Origin: Misgurnus anguillicaudatus
Lineage: Eukaryota > Chordata > Actinopteri > Cypriniformes > Cobitidae
Direction of reading: 5' to 3'
Assembly: GCF_027580225.2 (NCBI RefSeq)
Contig: NC_073341.2
Location: 16,676,501-16,740,500 of the forward strand
Length of the DNA: 64,000 nt
Under the pieces are notes generated by a model, which saw only the letters and a program-made list of their open reading frames with translations, did no database searches and was not told the DNA's origin. The position numbers and the translations under genes are program-made. Positions 1-12,783 of this stretch are shown here, one piece after another. Position 1 is the first letter of the stretch. Each line of letters starts with the position of its first letter.

Positions 1-1878
1 GGAGTGAGCCGCACAGAAATGACCGAACAGAATTTTGATATTTATCTTTGTTCAAAAGTAATAAATGCGCAAACTTAACGAGGTTGACGCAAAAATGGTT
101 CTGAAGCTGTAGCTCGGCCATTCTTTGATCAATTGAAATGAAAATTGTTACACTTCATGTGGACCATGAACTTGGGGTTCATGCCAAATTTGGTGACAGC
201 GCCACCTTTGGGTCATGAGATATGAAAATAGGCTATTTTTGCCCATAACTTCTGAACTGTTTGTCAGAAAATTATGATCTTGATGTCTATGGATTGCTTA
301 CCTCATGCCGCATCTGTCGATGTGTATTATGCCGGGTTTGAACGAACAGCCTGTCCGCCATTTTGAAATTTCAGATAATTTGTTATATTTTTTTAACTAT
401 TGGACATATCCGCGCAAAAATTAGTAAGGAGCTTCGACATGATGTCCTGAAGGTACCTGGGAACTCAGAGTACAGCGCCACCTAGGGGTTATAAACTATA
501 ACAGTTCTTATGGAACTGCTTATAACTTCTGAATACTTTGTCTGATATGAATTTCTTTGTGAAATTGTATTCACTGGTTTATGCCGATTGCAACGATACC
601 TCGTTTGTCATTTTCCAACATTCTGTTCATGTGTTATTGTAAAGCATATGGTAGATGATTTTTTCGCTACTCTTTTTACAAATTTTGTTTATTTTATGCC
701 AAGTACTGCTCGTATAATGTTTGGAGCAATCCGCACAGAAATGACTGAACAGATTTTTGATATTCTGTTCTCTTTCTTAGAAATACCACTCCAAAGTTGA
801 CCGTGCCTGTAACATTGTCTATTTGTCATAGTAAATTAATGTGACTGTATATTACATTGTATAGCATTACTATACAGAATGATTTTCTTGTCTTCAATCT
901 CACTTGAGCTTTTTGATTCTCATATACATTGTATTTCTGTTAGTTCTGCTCTGCACTGTCAGTTCTGCATCTGTGATGATTGGCATATGTCAATCCTTGC
1001 AGCACCTAAGCTGTTTTTTGCTTCCCCTTGAGTTGCGCATCTGGTTAACCACTTGCCATGAGATTCTGAGGTCATGGGTTCGAATCCCATGTGCAGTGAT
1101 TTTTTGTCTTAACTTTTTTCTCACTTAAGTTTTGTGATTTTCATACAATACATTGTATTTCAGTTATTTGTGCTCTCTGTTGTCATTTCTGCACTTTTGG
1201 TAATTGCTGGATATCAATGTTTACAGCTCTAAATCTCTATTCTATAGCTTGGACACACCAACTCAGTGGTTTAATCGTTTGCTCAGTGGCGCATGCGTTA
1301 ACTGCTGTGCTTTGGGAACATGAGTTCATGGGTTCGAATCCCATGTGCAGTGATTTTTTGTCTTAACTTTTTTCTCACTTAAGTTTTGTGATTTTCATAC
1401 TATACATTGTATTTCAGTTATTTGTGCTCTCTGTTGATATTTCTTTACGTTTGGTAATTGCTGGATATCAATGTTTACAGCTCTAAATCTCTATTCTATA
1501 GCTTGGACACACCAACTCAGTAGTTTAATTGTTTACTCAGTGGCGCATGCGGTAACTGCTGTGCTTTGGGAACCTGAGGTCATGGGTTCGAATCCCAGCT
1601 CTTACTTTCACTTATTGAGATTTCCTTTTGCGTTTCCTTTAACACGTTCTTCTCGACCTGTCTGGTTTTCCACACGTGTTATATTTTTGCCATCTTTACT
1701 GTTGTTGCTCCGCACTGCAGTGATCCTGCTCTGCATTTGCTTTGCTTCGGGTTCGGGGTCTGTATTGCGCGCTTTCTGCGCTTTGCACATTTGCTGCGTC
1801 GTGTGGTTTTTGCTGTACTTTGGGTGCTCATTGCGCTGAAGGTGCTTGACCCCGCAATTGCTGCTTGCAGCTATATTT
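1..1878 (+). repeat. Array unit U1 (type b, left-truncated)
   Basis: First visible unit of the array; the window edge removes its head and about 370 bp of body, since base 1 aligns to about 2370 in U2. The body carries the GCGCCACC landmarks near 475-482 and CCATTTTGAAA near 358. Three tRNA-like modules follow, with B-box-like GGTTCGAATCC at 1077-1087, 1331-1341 and 1585-1595, exactly 254 bp apart, so the module was tandemly triplicated. The tail ends with GGTGCTTGACCCC at 1841-1853, then GCTGCTTGCAGC. Open frames here are short and not conserved as protein. Boundaries are inferred from comparison with the other units. Confidence 0.85.
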
Positions 1879-1963
1879 AGGGGTCAAGCACCGAAGGTGC
1901 TGAGACACCTATTGTTTTTAGGGGTCAAGCACCGAAGGTGCTGAGACACCTATTGTTTTTGTT

Positions 1964-1996
<33 letters not shown>

Positions 1997-4470
1997 TTTC
2001 CCCAATGGGAGTCTATGGCAGCCCTATGAACCGTACATAGGAAAATGATGAAATTTGGCACAGTTGTAGAGATGGTCATAAATAGTCATGTGACCAAAAA
2101 TGGGGTCTTTAGCAGTAACTCTATAGCGCCACCAGTAGTCCAAAAATTCAATGTTCAAACTGTTATAATTGGTGAACTATTTGATCTATGAAAATTCTAC
2201 TTAGTACACGTGATTGCTCTCATCCCGCTTATTGAATTTGATACTTTACAGTAAGACTCCACCCATTACAGTAGCGGCCATTTTGAAATGTACAGTATTT
2301 CGTTTTTTCGCTACTCCTCCTTCAAATGTGGTTCAATTCTTATGAGATTTGGCACAGATGATCTTTAGAGTGAGCCGCATAGAAATGACCGAACAGAATT
2401 TTGATTTTTTTCTTTGTTCAAAAGTAATAAATGCGCAAACTTAACGAGGTTGACGCAAAAATTGTTCTGAAGCTGTAGCTCGGTCATTCTTTGATCAATT
2501 GCAATGAAATTTGGTACACTTCATGTGGACCATGAACTTGGGGTCCATGCCAAATTTGGTGACAGCGCCACCTATGGGTCATGAGATAATAAAATAGGCT
2601 ATTTTTGCCCATAACTTCTGAACTGTTTGTCAGAAAATTATGATCTTGATGTCTATGGATTGCTCACTTCATGCCGCATCTGTCGATGTGAATTATGCCG
2701 TGTTTGACCAAACCGCCTGTCCGCCATTTTGAAATTTCAAATAAATTGTTATATTTTTTGAACTATTGGACATATCCGCGCAAAAAATGGTAAGGACCTT
2801 CGACATGATATCCTGAAGGTACCTGGGAAGTCAGAGTACAGCGCCACCTAGGGGTTATAAACTATAACAGTTCTTATTGAACTGCTTATAACTTCTGAAT
2901 ACATTGTCTGATATACATTTTCTTTGTGAAATTGTATTCACTGTTTTATGCTGATCGCAACGATACCTTGTTTGTCATTTTCCAACATTATGTTCAGGTG
3001 TTATTGTAAGGCATATGGTAAATGATTTTTTCGCTACTCCTTTTACAAATTTTGTGTATTTTATGTCAGGTTCTGCTCGTATAATGTTTGGAGCAATCCG
3101 CACAGATGTGACCGAACAGATTTTTGATATTCTGTTCTCTTTCTTAGAAATACCACTCTAAAGTTTACCGTGCCTGTGACGTTGTCTATTTGTCATAGTA
3201 ATAAATTAATGTGACTGTATATTACATTGTGTAGCATCACTATACATAATGGTCTGCTTGTCTTCAATTTCACTTGAACTCATGTACATTGTATTTCTGT
3301 TATTTCTACTTCTGCTGTGTCAATTCTGCATCTTTGGTGATTGACATGTTAATCCTTTCAGCTCTCTAATCTCTTGTCTGCTGCCTCATGAACTGTGTCA
3401 ACTGAGTGGCGCATCTAGTTAAACCACATGCATTGAGATTCTGAGTTCCTGGGTTCGAATCCCACCTGAGTCATGACGTTTTGTTCTTCCTAATCAATTC
3501 TTCTCAACCTGTCTGTAGTTCACATGTGTTCTATTTTTCCATGTGTGCTGTTGTTGCTCTGCATTGTGGTGCTTCTGCTGTGTCTTTCCTGCATCTTTGG
3601 TGATTGACATATGTTAATCCTTTCAGCTCTCTAATCTCTTGTCTGCTGCCTCATGAACTGTGTCAACTGAGTGGCGCATCTAGTTAAACCACATGCATTG
3701 AGATTCTGAGTTCCTGGGTTCGAATCCCACCTGAGTCATGACGTTTTGTTCTTCCTCATCAATTCTTCTCAACCTGTCTGTAGTTCACATGTGTTCTATT
3801 TTTCCATGTTTGCTGTTGTTGCTCTGCATTGTGGTGCTTCTGCTGTGTCTTTCCTGCATCTTTGGTGATTGACATATGTTAATCCTTTCAGCTCTCTAAT
3901 CTCTTGTCTGCTGCCTCATGAACTGTGTCAACTGAGTGGCACATCTAGTTAAACCACATGCATTGAGATTCTGAGTTCCTGGGTTCGAATCCCACCTGAA
4001 TCATGACGTTTTGTTCTTCCTCATCAATTCTTCTCAACCTGTCTGTAGTTCACATGTGTTCTATTTTTCCATGTTTGCTGTTGTTGCTCTGCATTGTGGT
4101 GGTTCTTGCTGTGCTTTGTGTGCTTGCTGTGCTTTGTGTGCTTGCTGTGCTTTGTGTGCTTGCTGTGCTTTGTGTGCTTGCTGTGCTTTGTGTGCTGGTT
4201 GTGCTTTGTGAGCTTGCTGTGCTTTGTGTGCTTTGTGAGCTTGCTATGCTTTGTGTGCTTGCTGTGCTTTGTGTGGTTGCTGTGCTTTGTGAGCTTGCTG
4301 TGTTTTGTGTGCCTGCTGTGATTTGTGTGCTTGCTGTGCTTTGTGTGCTTGCTGTGCTTTGTGTGCTTGCTGTGCATTGTGAGCTTGCTGTGCTTTGTGT
4401 GCTTGCTGTGCTTTGTGTGCATTGCGCCGAAGGTGCTTGACCCCGTGTTGCTGCTTGCAGCTATATTTGT
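1879..4470 (+). repeat. Array unit U2 (type a)
   Basis: Starts with two 41-bp hairpin heads (1879 and 1920, both with the T-A pair), then (TTA)n at 1966-1997, then the body from about 2000. GCGCCACC landmarks sit at 2126, 2565 and 2841. Three tRNA-like modules have B boxes at 3452-3462, 3717-3727 and 3982-3992, exactly 265 bp apart, each copy carrying the same flanking stretch. The tail is an 18-bp minisatellite, followed by GGTGCTTGACCCC near 4431-4443 and the terminal palindrome. The head and tail variants agree (T with A). Confidence 0.88.
4108..4421 (+). repeat. 18-bp minisatellite in U2
   Basis: Tandem copies of an 18-bp unit close to TGCTTTGTGTGCTTGCTG, with GTGTG and GTGAG variants, about 17 copies. 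Because 18 is divisible by three and the unit has no stop in several frames, it yields repeated AVLCVL-type and SKHTKH-type frames on both strands. These are by-products of the repeat. The array is bounded by the normal tail sequence of the unit, so it looks like local expansion of the CTTGCTGTGCTTTG stretch found once in the other unit types. Confidence 0.93.
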
Positions 4471-4471
4471 T

Positions 4472-4504
<33 letters not shown>

Positions 4505-7500
4505 TTTCCCCAATGGGAGTCTATGGCAGCCCTATGAACCGTACATAGGAAAATGATGAAATTTGGCACAGATGTAGAGGTGGTAATAAATAGTCATGTG
4601 ACCAAAAATGGGGTCTTTACCAGTAACTCTATAGCGCCACCAGTAGTCCAAAAAAATCAATGTTCAAACTGTTTTAATTGGTGAACCATTTGATCTATGA
4701 AAATTCTACTTAGTACACGTGATTGCTCTCATAGTGCTTATTGAATTTGATACTTTACAGTAAGACTCCACCCATTACAGTAGCGGCCATTTTGAAATGT
4801 ACAGTATTTCGTTTTTTCGCTACTCCTCCTTCAAATGCGGTTCAATTCTTATGAGATTTGGCACAGATGATCTTTGGAGTGAGCCGCATAGAAATGACCG
4901 AACAGAATTTTGATATTGATCTTTGTTCAAAAGTAATAAATGTGCAAACTTAACGAGGTTGACGCAAAAATGGTTCTGAAGCTGTAGCCCAGTCATTCTT
5001 TGATCAATTGAAATGAAATTTGGTACACTTCATGTGGACCATGAACTTGGGGTCCATGCCAAATTTGGTGACAGCGCCACCTATGGGTCATGAGATAGAA
5101 AAATAGGCTATTATTGCCCATAACTTCTGAATTGTTTGTCAGAAAATTATTATCTTGATGTCTATGGATTGCTTACCTCATGCCGCATCTGTCGATGTGA
5201 ATTATGCCGGGTTTGACCAAACCGCCTGTCCGCCATTTTGAAATTTCAAATAAATTGTTATATTTTTTGAACTATTGGACATATCCGCGCAAAAAATGGT
5301 AAGGAGCTTCGACATGATGTCCTGAAGGTACATGGGAAGTCAGAGTACAGCGCCACCTAGGGGTTATAAACTATAACAGTTCTTATTGAACTGCTTATAA
5401 CTTCTGAATACATTGTCTGATATACATTTTCTTTGTGAAATTGTATTCACTGTTTTATGCCGATCGCAACGATACCTTGTTTGTCATTTTCCAACATTAT
5501 GTTCAGGTGTTATTGTTAGGCATATGGTAAATGATTTTTTCGCTACTCCTTTTACAAATTTTGTGTATTTTATGTCAGGTTCTGCTCGTATAATGTTTGG
5601 AGCAATCCGCACAGATGTGACCGAACAGATTTTTGATATTCTGTTCTCTTTCTTAGAAATACCACTCTTAAGTTCAATGTGCCTGTGACATTGTCTATTT
5701 GTCATAGTAATAAATTAATGTGACTGTATATTACATTGTATAGCATCACTATACATAATGATCTGCTTGTCTTCAATTTCACTTGAACTTGAACTAATGT
5801 ACATTGTATTTCTGTTATTTCTACTTCTGCTGTGTCAATTCTGCATCTTTGGTGATTGACATGTTAATCCTTTCAGCTCTCTAATCTCTTGTCTGCTCCC
5901 TCATGAACTGTGTAAACTGAGTGGCGCATCTAGTTAACCAATTGCATTTAGATTCTAAGTTACTGGGTTCGAATCCCACCTGAGTCATGATGTTTTGTTC
6001 TTCCTCATCAATTCTTCTCAACCTGTCTGTAGTTCACATGTGTTCTATTTTTCCATGTTTGCTGTTGTTGCTCTGCATTGTGGTGCTTCTGCTGTGTCTT
6101 TCCTGCATCTTTGGTGATTGACATATGTTAATCCTTTCAGCTCTCTAATCTCTTGTCCGCTGCTTCATGAACTATGTCAACTGAGTGGCGCATCTAGTTA
6201 ATCATATGCATTGAGATTCTGAGTTCCTGGGTTCAAATCCCACCTGAGTCATGACGTTTTGTTCTTCCTCATCAATTCTTCTCAACCTGTCTGTACTTCA
6301 CATGTGTTCTATTTTTCCATGTTTGCTGTTGTTGCTCTGCATTATGGTGGTTCTTGCTGTGCTTTGTGAGCTTGCTGTGCTTTGTGAGCTTGTTGTGCTT
6401 TGTGAGCTTGCTGTGTTTTGTGAGCTTGCTGTGCTTTGTGAGCTTGCTATGCTTTGTGAGCTTGCTGTGCTTTGTGTGCTTGCTGTGCTTTGTGAGCTTG
6501 CTGTGCTTTGTGTGCCTGCTGTGATTTGTGTAATTGCTGTGCTTTGTGTGCTTGCTGTGCTTTGTGTGCTTGCTGTGCTTTGTGAGCTTGCTGTGCTTTG
6601 TGAGCTTGCTGTGATTTGTGTAATTGCTGGGCTTTGTGTTCTTGCTGTGCTTTGTGTGCTTGCTGTGCTTTGTGTGCTTGCTGTGCTTTGTGTGCTTGCT
6701 GTGCTTTGTGTGCCGGCTGTGATTTGTGTAATTGCTGTGCTTTGTGTTCTTGCTATGCTTTGTGTGCTTGTTGTGCTTTTTGTGCTTGCTGTGCTTTGTG
6801 AGCTTGCTGTGCTTTGTGTGCCGGCTGTGATTTGTGTAATTGCTGTGCTTTGTGTTCTTGCTATGCTTTGTGTGCTTGTTGTGCTTTGTGTGATTGCTGT
6901 GCTTTGTGTGCTTGCTGTGCTTTGTGAGCTTGTTGTGCTTTGTGTGCCTTCTGTGATTTGTGTAATTGCTGTGCTTTGTGTGCTTGCTGTGCATTGTGAG
7001 CTTGCTGTGCTTGCTGTGCTTTGTGAGCTTGTTGTGCTTTGTGTGCCTGCTGTGATTTGTGTAATTGCTGTGCTTTGTGTGCTGGCTGTGCATTGTGAGC
7101 TTGCTGTGCTTTGTGAGCTTGCTGTGCTTTGTGTGCTTGCGGTGCTTTGTGAGCTTGCTGTGCTTTGTGTGCCTGCTGTGATTTGTGTAATTGTTGTGCT
7201 TTGTGTGCTTGCTGTGCTTTGTGAGCTTGCTGTGATTTGTGTAATTGCTGTGCTTTGTGTTCTTGCTGTGCTTTGTGTGCTTGCTGTGCTTTGTGTGCTT
7301 GCTGTGCTTTGTGTGCTTGCTGTGCTTTGTGAGCTTGCTGTGCTTTGTGAGCTTGCTGTGCTTTGTGAGCTTGCTGTGCTTTGTGTGCCTGCTGTGATTT
7401 GTGTAATTGCTGTGCTTTGTGTGTTTGCTGTGCTTTGTGTGCTTGCTGTGCTTTGTGAGCTTGCTGTGCTTTGTGTGCTTGCTGTGCATTGTGAGCTTGC

Positions 7501-7557
7501 TGTGCTTTGTGTGCATTGCGCCGAAGGTGCTTGACCCCGTGTTGCTGCTTGCAGCTA

Positions 7558-7561
<4 letters not shown>
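4471..7561 (+). repeat. Array unit U3 (type a)
   Basis: Begins with a pure (TTA)n tract (about 4474-4504) and no hairpin head, then the standard body from about 4510. tRNA-like modules have B boxes at 5966-5976 and 6230-6240 (GGTTCAAATCC in the second), 264 bp apart. The tail is the longest 18-bp minisatellite in the window, followed by GGTGCTTGACCCC near 7525. The body is nearly identical to U4, so these two are recent duplicates that differ mostly in minisatellite length. Confidence 0.88.
6352..7518 (+). repeat. 18-bp minisatellite in U3 (about 65 copies)
   Basis: Same 18-bp unit as in U2 but far longer, with an interspersed variant pair (GTGCCTGCTGTGATTTGTG followed by TAATTGC) recurring about every 60-130 bp, for example near 6510, 6712, 6820, 6946, 7040, 7160 and 7385. 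This implies that multi-unit blocks, not single 18-mers, were copied. It produces a 427-residue open frame on the plus strand and a 468-residue one on the minus strand, both low-complexity and not credible as proteins. Confidence 0.93.
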
Positions 7562-7595
<34 letters not shown>

Positions 7596-10104
7596 TTTCC
7601 CCAATGGGAGTCTATGGCAGCCCTATGAACCGTACATAGGAAAATGATGAAATTTGGCACAGATGTAGAGGTGGTCATAAATAGTCATGTGACCAAAAAT
7701 GGGGTCTTTAGCAGTAACTCTATAGCGCCACCAGTAGTCCAAAAAATCAATGTTCAAACTGTTATAATTGGTGAACCATTTGATCTATGAAAATTCTACT
7801 TAGTACACGTGATTGCTCTCATCGTGCTTATTGAATTTGATACTTTACAGTAAGACTCCACCCATTACAGTAGCGTCCATTTTGAAATGTACAGTATTTC
7901 GTTTTTTCGCTACTCCTCCTTCAAATGCGGTTCAATTCTTATGAGATTTGGCACAGATGATCTTTGGAGTGAGCCGCATAGAAATGACCGAACAGAATTT
8001 TGATATTGATCTTTGTTCAAAAGTAATAAATGCGCAAACTTAACGAGGTTGACGCAAAAATGGTTCTGAAGCTGTAGCTCAGTCATTCTTTGATCAATTG
8101 AAATGAAATTTGGTACACTTCATGTGGACCATGAACTTGGGGTCCATGCCAAATTTGGTGACAGCGCCACCTATGGGTCATGAGATAGAAAAATAGGCTA
8201 TTATTGCCCATAACTTCTGAACTGTTTGTCAGAAAATTATGATCTTGATGTCTATGGATTGCTTACCTCATGCCGCATCTGTCGATGTGAATTATGCCGG
8301 GTTTGACCAAACCGCCTGTCCGCCATTTTGAAATTTCAAATAAATTGTTATATTTTTTGAACTATTGGACATATCCGCGCAAAAAATGGTAAGGAGCTTC
8401 GACATGATGTCCTGAAGGTACATGGGAAGTCAGAGTACAGCGCCACCTAGGGGTTATAAACTATAACAGTTCTTATTGAACTGCTTATAACTTCTGAATA
8501 CATTGTCTGATATACATTTTCTTTGTGAAATTGTATTCACTGTTTTATGCTGATCGCAACGATACCTTGTTTGTCATTTTCCAACATTATGTTCAGGTGT
8601 TATTGTAAGGCATATGGTAAATGATTTTTTCGCTACTCCTTTTACAAATTTTGTGTATTTTATGTCAGGTTCTGCTCGTATAATGTTTGGAGCAATCCGC
8701 ACAGATGTGACCGAACAGATTTTTGATATTCTGTTCTCTTTCTTAGAAATACCACTCTAAAGTTCACCGTGCCTGTGACGTTGTCTATTTGTCATAGTAA
8801 TAAATTAATGTGACTGTATATTACATTGTATAGCATCACTATACATAATGATCTGCTTGTCTTCAATTTCACTTGAACTAATGTACATTGTATTTGTGTT
8901 ATTTCTACTTCTGCTGTGTCAATTCTGCATCTTTGGTGATTGACATGTTAATCCTTTTAGCTCTCTAATCTCTGGTCTGCTGCCTCATGAACTCTGTAAA
9001 CTGAGTGGCGCATCTAGTTAACCAATTGCATTTAGATTCTAAGTTCCAGGGTTCGAATCCCACCTGAGTCATGATGTTTTGTTCTTCCTCATCAATTCTT
9101 CTCAACCTGTCTGTAGTTCACATGTGTTCTATTTTTCCATGTTTGCTGTTGTTGCTCTGCATTGTGGTGCTTCTGCTGTGTCTTTCCTGCATCTTTGGTG
9201 ATTGACATATGTTAATCCTTTCAGCTCTCTAATCTCTTGTCTGCTGCTTCATGAACTGTGTCAACTGAGTGGCGCATCTAGTTAATCATATGCATTGAGA
9301 TTCTGAGTTCCTGGGTTCAAATCCCACCTGAGTCATGACGTTTTGTTCTTCCTCATCAATTCTTCTCAACCTGTCTGTAGTTCACATGTGTTCTATTTTT
9401 CCATGTTTGCTGTTGTTGCTCTGCATTATGGTGGTTCTTGCTGTGCTTTGTGAGCTTGCTGTGCTTTGTGTGCTTGCTGTGCTTTGTGAGCTTGCTATGC
9501 TTTGTGTGCTTGCTGTGCTTTGTGAGCTTGCTGTGCTTTGTGTGCCTGCTGTGATTTGTGTAATTGCTGTGCTTGCTGTGTTTGTGTGCTTGCTGTGCTT
9601 TGTGTGCTTGCTGTGCTTTGTGAGCTTGCTGTGCTTTGTGTGCCGGCTGTGATTTGTGTAATTGCTGTGCTTTGTGTTCTTGCTATGCTTTGTGTGCTTG
9701 TTGTGCTTTGTTTGCTTGCTGTGCTTTGTGAGCTTGCTGTGCTTTGTGAGCTTGCTGTGCTTTGTGTGCCTGCTGTGATTTGTGTAATTGCTGTGCTTTG
9801 TGTGCTTGCTGTGCATTGTGAGCTTGCTGTGCTTTGTGTGCCTGCTGTGATTTGTGTAATTGCTGTGCTTTGTGTGCTTGCTGTGCATTGTGAGCTTGCT
9901 GTGCTTTGTGTGCTTGCTGTGCTTTGTGTGCTTGCTGTGCTTTGTGAGCTTGCTGTGCTTTGTGTGCCTGCTGTGATTTGTGTAATTGCTGTGCTTTGTG
10001 TGCTTGCTGTGCATTGTGAGCTTGCTGTGCTTTGTGTGCTTGCTGTGCTGTGTGTGCATTGCGCCGAAGGTGCTTGACCCCGTGTTGCTGCTTGCAGCTA
10101 TATT
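7562..10104 (+). repeat. Array unit U4 (type a)
   Basis: Near-copy of U3: (TTA)n, no hairpin head, body from about 7598, tRNA-like B boxes at 9050-9060 and 9314-9324 (264 bp apart), minisatellite tail about half the length of the U3 array, and GGTGCTTGACCCC near 10067. It ends without a (TTA)n tract: the terminal palindrome is followed by a short stretch and directly by the next body. Confidence 0.88.
9436..10058 (+). repeat. 18-bp minisatellite in U4 (about 35 copies)
   Basis: Same repeat and same GTGCCTGCTGTGATTTGTG variant blocks as in U3, but about 35 copies against about 65. One copy near 9568-9580 is shortened and changes the reading frame, which shows that no frame is being maintained. 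Confidence 0.92.
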
Positions 10105-11440
10105 GGTCATTGTTTCTGTTAGTAAATTTTTCTTCTTCCCCAATGGGAGTCTATGGCAGCCCTATTAACCGTATGTAGGAAAATGATGAAATTTGGCATA
10201 GTTGTAGTGGTGGTCTTAAAAAGTCATGTGACCAAAAATGGGGTCTCTAGTACTAACTCTATAGCGCCACCAGCAGTGCAAAAATTCAATGTTCAAATGG
10301 TTATAAAGGGTGATCCATTAGATCTATGAGAATTCTACTTAGTACACGTGATTGCTCTCATCCCGCTTATTGAATTTGGTACTTTACAGTAAGACTCCAC
10401 CCATTACAGTAGCGGCCATTTTGAAATGTACAGTATTTCGTTTTTTCGCTACTCCTCCTTCAAATTTGGTTCAATTCTTATGAGATTTGGCACAGGTGAT
10501 CTTTGGAGTGAGCCGCATAGAAATGACCGAACAGAATTTTGATATTTATCTTTATTCAAAAGTAATTAATGCGTGAACTTAATGAGATTGACGCAAAATT
10601 GGTTCTGAATTTGTATCTCGGTCATGCTTTGATCAATCGAAATGAAATTTGGTACACTTCATGTCAACCATGAATCGGGGGTCCATGCCAAATTTGGTGA
10701 CAGCGCCACCTATGGGTCATGAGATATGAAAAAAGGCTCTTTTTGCCCATAACTACTAAACCGTTTGTCAGAAAAATATGATCTTGGTGTCTACGGATTC
10801 CTTGGCTCATGCCGCATCGATATGTATTATGCCTGGATTGACCGAACAGTCTGTCCGCCATTTTGAAATTTTTGATAAATTGCTATAACTTTTGAAGTAT
10901 CGGATATATCGGCGAAAAAATCGGTAGGGAGCTTCGGCATGATGTCCTGAGGAAATCAGAGAACAGCGCCACCTAGGGGTTATAAATTATAACAGTTCTT
11001 ATCGAACTGCTTATAACTTCTGAATTCTTTGTATGGCATGTAAGCTCTTTTCTGCTGTTCCTTGAGCTGTGTCTACTGAGTGGCGCATCTCCTAAGTCGT
11101 ATGCATAGAAATCCTGAGCTCATGGGTTCGAATCCCGCCTGAGGCAGGTGTTAATTTCTTCTATTAAAGTTTTGTTCTTTCTCACCTATTCTTCTTGACC
11201 TGTCTGTAGTTCACATATGTTCTATTTTTGCCATGTTTTCTGTTGCTGCTCTGCACTGCGGTGGTTCTGCCCTGTCATTGCTACGCTTTGGGTTCTTTGC
11301 TGAGCCTTGTGTTCTTGATGCACCTTGGGTGCTCAATGCGCCCTGGGTGATTGATACGTTGTATCTTTCTTGCTGTGCTTTTGGTGCTCATTGCGCTGAT
11401 GGTGCTTGGCCCCGTATCGCTGCTTGCAGCTATATTTATT
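10105..11440 (+). repeat. Array unit U5 (type c)
   Basis: Short unit of about 1.3 kb. The body starts at about 10,138 after a brief pyrimidine tract and keeps the landmarks. One tRNA-like module has its B box at 11125-11135. The c-type tail has a gene-like GC level but no conserved protein. The terminus is GGTGCTTGGCCCC (about 11,400) plus the palindrome GCTGCTTGCAGC. No hairpin head. Confidence 0.85.
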
Positions 11441-12783
11441 ATATTTCTTCTTCCCCAATGGGAGTCTATGGCAGCCCTATGAACCGTACATAGGAAAATG
11501 AAACAAATTTGTCACACTTGTAGTGGTGGTCCTAAATAGTCATGTGACCAACTATGGGGTCTCTAGCATTAACTCTATAGCGCCACCAACACTTCAAAAA
11601 TTCAATATTCAAATGGTTATAACTGTAGAATCATTTGATCAACAAAAACTCTACCTACTACATCTGAATCCTCTCCTCACGCTCATTACAATGACCACCT
11701 TACATTAAGACTCCACCCATTACAGTAGCGGCCATTTTGAAAAGTACAGTATTTCGTTTTTTCGCTACTACTTTTGCAGCGTTCATTGCATTGTTACGCA
11801 ATTTGGCACAGAGAATCTTTGGACCGAGCCGCAGAGAAATGTCGACCCAAAATTCGTTCTGAGTCATTATCTCGGTCATTCTTTAATCAATTGAAATGAA
11901 ACTTGGTACCCTTCATTAGGACCATGAACTGTGGTACCATGCCAAATTTGAGGACAGCGCCACCTATGGGTCATGAGATATGAAAAATGGCTATTTTTGC
12001 CCATAACTATTGAAATGTTTGATAGAAAATTATGATCTTAGTGTCTATGGATTCCTTGGCTCATGACCAATCTGTCGATATATATTATGGCAGAAATGAC
12101 CAAACCGCCTGTCCACTATTTTGAATTTTGTTTTAAATTGGGATAACTATTATTCTATATAATGTATCGGCACAAAAATCGGTAGGAAGCATCGGTATGA
12201 TGTCCTGAAGGTACTTGGGAAATCTGAAGACAGCGCCACCTAGGGTTCATAAACTATATAAAACAGCCCATAACTTCTGAAAACTTTGTCTGATATTCAT
12301 TTTCTTTGTGAATTTTTATTCACTGGTTTAAGTCGATTGCAACGATATCTCATTTGTCAGTTTTCAACATTCTGTTCATATCTTATTTCATAGCATATGT
12401 GAAGTAGTTTTTTCGCTACTACTTTTGCAAATTAAGTCTATTTTATGCCAGGCTCTGCTCACATAAACTTTGGAGCAATCCGCACAGAAATGACCAAACA
12501 CATTTTTTATATTCTCTGCCATTCCCGAGAAATACCTGTCCAAAGTTGACTGTCCCTGTGACATTGTCTCTTCGTCATATTAAATTATTATGACTGCATT
12601 ATAACATGTTGTGCATTCCTATACAACATGTTTTTCTTGACTTAAACTTTAACTCTTCTCACTTAAACTATCTGATTCTAATATAAATTGTAATTTTGTT
12701 ATTTCTGCTCTGCAATGTCATGTCTGCACCTTCCTTCCTCCATTTGAATGCTTGCAGCTCTGAAAACCTTGGCTAGCTACACT

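Noticed and set aside
1471..1839. 122-residue plus-strand frame also seen near 15,595 and 38,241
   Set aside because: It spans a tRNA-like module and the b-type tail; similarity follows the DNA repeat and no protein family is recognisable.
6352..7518. CRISPR array
   Set aside because: The 18-bp units are contiguous, with no unique spacers, in a clearly vertebrate context.
6251..7678. Long open frames of 427 and 468 residues (repeated AVLCVL and SKHTKH), and similar ones at 4003-4569, 9335-10143, 34639-34923 and 35901-36652
   Set aside because: All are translations of the 18-bp minisatellite, which is a multiple of three and stop-free in several frames on both strands; frames shift between units and contain no domain.
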